6,118 nucleotides of DNA from Bacillota bacterium (GTDB lineage Bacteria > Bacillota > Clostridia > Lachnospirales > Lachnospiraceae): contig JAEZLZ010000027.1 of assembly GCA_023415055.1 (NCBI GenBank), forward strand, positions 1 through 6,118. Direction: 5' to 3'. Positions 4,593 to 6,118 of this stretch are shown here, piece by piece (within the stretch, counting starts at the first letter, position 1; the number at the start of each line of letters is the position of its first letter). Made by a program: the position numbers and the translations under genes. Under the pieces are notes generated by a model. It was not told where the DNA came from, ran no database searches, and saw only the letters and a list, made by a program, of their open reading frames with translations.

Positions 4593-6118
4593 ATGAAGCT
4601 AAAAAAATTATTGGCTACAGTATTGGTTGTTATGATGGTTATCACTTCATTAGCCGGTTGTGCAGGTAAAGCTGACACAGGTGAGAAGAAAGATGTGCAA
4701 ACTACTAACACCCAGACAGCAGAGCCTACAGCAGCATCAACGGATACCAAGGATGCAGGTGCCGCAAAGGATTATTCAGAACCCATGACGATTGATGTCT
4801 ATGATGTGGCAGCTAACTATCAGGGAATGCAGATTGGCTGGTTTGGTAAGTTAGTTAAGGACAAATTTAACATCGAGCTCAATATTATCGCACCTCAGGT
4901 AGCTGGAGATGCAATTTATCAAACTCGTGCAAGTTCCGGTAATCTTGGTGATATTGTACTCCTTGAGAATACTGATTTCCAGGATTGTGTTAAAAATGGT
5001 CTGATTAAGGACATTAGTTCAGGTCTCACAAATTGTACAAATCTTATGCAGTATAAAGAGCAGATCGACGTATTAAATAAGGCTCTGCCCGAAAATGAAG
5101 CAGGAATCACCTATGGTATTCCTTGTCAGATGACCAATACCTCTCCGACCTCCTATTCACAGGACGTTATCTATTCCAGCCCGTTACTTCGTTGGGATTT
5201 GTATAAGGAGATAGGCGAACCGGAAATCAAGGATCTTGATGGACTTTTGGACGCTCTGGAAGCAATGATGAAGGCTCATCCGACCAATAAGGACGGAGAT
5301 AATGCATATCCCTTCTCTCTGTGGCCTGATTGGGACGGCGGCGATAATATGCTGGGTATTGCTAACGTAGTTCAGCTTACCACCTGGTATGGTGAGAAGA
5401 TTAAAGGCTCTAATATATTAAAGCCCGATGGTACTTTTACTACAGTTACCGATAAGAATGCTTCCTACTATAAAATTCTTAATTTCTTAAACAAAGCTAA
5501 TCTGAGAGGCTTAGTTGACCCCGATTCCGGTACACAGGACTGGAATGCAGCTTGTGCTAAGATGTCAGCAGGTCAGGTATACTTAATGTGGTACAGCTGG
5601 CAGGTTGGTTTCTGGAATACACAGGACAGATTAAAGGATGGAACAGCATTTATCTTCGTTCCTGTAAAAGACCAGACATACTATGCAGACTCTGATACGT
5701 ACTTCGGTAGCGGTCGTGTTTGGGGTATCGGATCTCAGGTAGATGATGCAAAGTACCAGAGAATTCTTGATTTCCTTGATTGGTATGCAAGTCCTGAGGG
5801 CTTAACCTACCAGCATGATGGTATTGAAGGCTTCAACTATACTGTTGGATCAGATGGAAAGCATACTATTATGAATGACAATGCATTAATGGATAATGTT
5901 CCGGTTCCTGCAGAGTGGGGCGGAGCAGGTTATAAGGATGGTTTCAATGCAATTAATCAGTGGTTTGTTGATTCAATCAGCACCAATCCTAATACCGGAG
6001 AACCTTATAACTATCAGTATTGGAGCACTTATAAGGCATCTACTTTAACTGAGATGAAGAAAGAGTGGCAGGCAAAATTCGGTGCAGCTGAACCCGCTGA
6101 ATATATGAAGAAAAATAA
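4593..6118 (+). CDS. ABC transporter substrate-binding lipoprotein, LplA-like (3' end outside window)
   Basis: The extracellular receptor that captures the sugar and delivers it to the two permeases. The N-terminus is a classic lipoprotein signal: KLKK, a hydrophobic core (about 6-19), then the lipobox LAGC with the acylated Cys at 23. A Thr/Ala/Asp-rich linker (about 24-60) separates the membrane anchor from the binding domain, which starts at PMTIDVYDVA. The rest is rich in Trp and Tyr (for example LMWYSWQVGFWN and WSTYK), as usual for oligosaccharide receptors. About 508 residues are visible and the frame is still open at the last base; LplA-like receptors are often near 550, so only a short tail is missing. 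AAAGGGAGGA (4577-4586) supports the ATG at 4593. Being third, behind both permeases and a hairpin, fits the LplB-LplC-LplA order of this branch. Confidence 0.9.
   Translation, partial: MKLKKLLATVLVVMMVITSLAGCAGKADTGEKKDVQTTNTQTAEPTAASTDTKDAGAAKDYSEPMTIDVYDVAANYQGMQIGWFGKLVKDKFNIELNIIAPQVAGDAIYQTRASSGNLGDIVLLENTDFQDCVKNGLIKDISSGLTNCTNLMQYKEQIDVLNKALPENEAGITYGIPCQMTNTSPTSYSQDVIYSSPLLRWDLYKEIGEPEIKDLDGLLDALEAMMKAHPTNKDGDNAYPFSLWPDWDGGDNMLGIANVVQLTTWYGEKIKGSNILKPDGTFTTVTDKNASYYKILNFLNKANLRGLVDPDSGTQDWNAACAKMSAGQVYLMWYSWQVGFWNTQDRLKDGTAFIFVPVKDQTYYADSDTYFGSGRVWGIGSQVDDAKYQRILDFLDWYASPEGLTYQHDGIEGFNYTVGSDGKHTIMNDNALMDNVPVPAEWGGAGYKDGFNAINQWFVDSISTNPNTGEPYNYQYWSTYKASTLTEMKKEWQAKFGAAEPAEYMKKN

Noticed and set aside
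1376..5110. Minus-strand open frames (for example 1376-1600, 2475-2696, 3808-4033, 4418-4750, 4919-5110)
   Set aside because: All lie opposite well-supported plus-strand genes, have no ribosome binding sites and show no recognisable domains. They are shadows.
6116..6118. TAA at the last three bases taken as the stop of the receptor gene
   Set aside because: It is out of frame. The frame from the ATG at 4593 reads AAA AAT AA at the edge, so the gene continues beyond the window.

Overview
The window looks like the chromosome of a low-GC Firmicute, most likely a gut Lachnospiraceae-type Clostridium. Supporting signs are strong AGGAGG-type ribosome binding sites, a DUF6462 protein, a RepA_N/DUF6017-type replication initiator remnant, an IS21-family helper ATPase, and an LplABC-like sugar importer without its own ATPase gene. 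This placement is inferred from protein families, not from a marker gene.

Left part (1 to about 1840) is mobile-element debris. It opens inside the IstB helper gene of an IS21-family insertion sequence, whose probable right end, with phased repeats and palindromes, lies near 603. A gene-free stretch follows (604-982). Its second half is densely folded: a 9-bp hairpin, a strong intrinsic terminator whose 5' arm can instead pair upstream, and two further hairpins. Together these look like an attenuator or leader RNA in front of a small DUF6462 (excisionase-like) gene at 983-1231. Directly behind it is a replication initiator pseudogene with at least two frame disruptions and a lost C-terminus. 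These are plausibly remains of an integrated plasmid or conjugative element.

Right part (about 1930-6118) is a carbohydrate-uptake operon led by a perfect consensus promoter (TTGACA, 16 bp, TATAAT). The first gene is a 199-residue reading frame that joins the N-terminal part of a GH51-type alpha-L-arabinofuranosidase to its C-terminal end, with the catalytic barrel missing. Behind it, closely spaced and each with a good ribosome binding site, come two CUT1-type permeases (LplB-like and LplC/YtcP-like) and a lipoprotein substrate-binding protein that is still open at the end of the window. The three transporter genes should form one importer for an oligosaccharide. Arabinose-containing oligosaccharides are a reasonable guess from the GH51 remnant. 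ATP hydrolysis would come from a shared MsmX-type ATPase encoded elsewhere.

I saw no clear new defence system, CRISPR array, tRNA or rRNA. The points most worth checking are the internally deleted GH51 gene kept in frame behind a consensus promoter, the attenuator-like leader before the DUF6462 gene, and the decayed rep gene beside the sugar operon.
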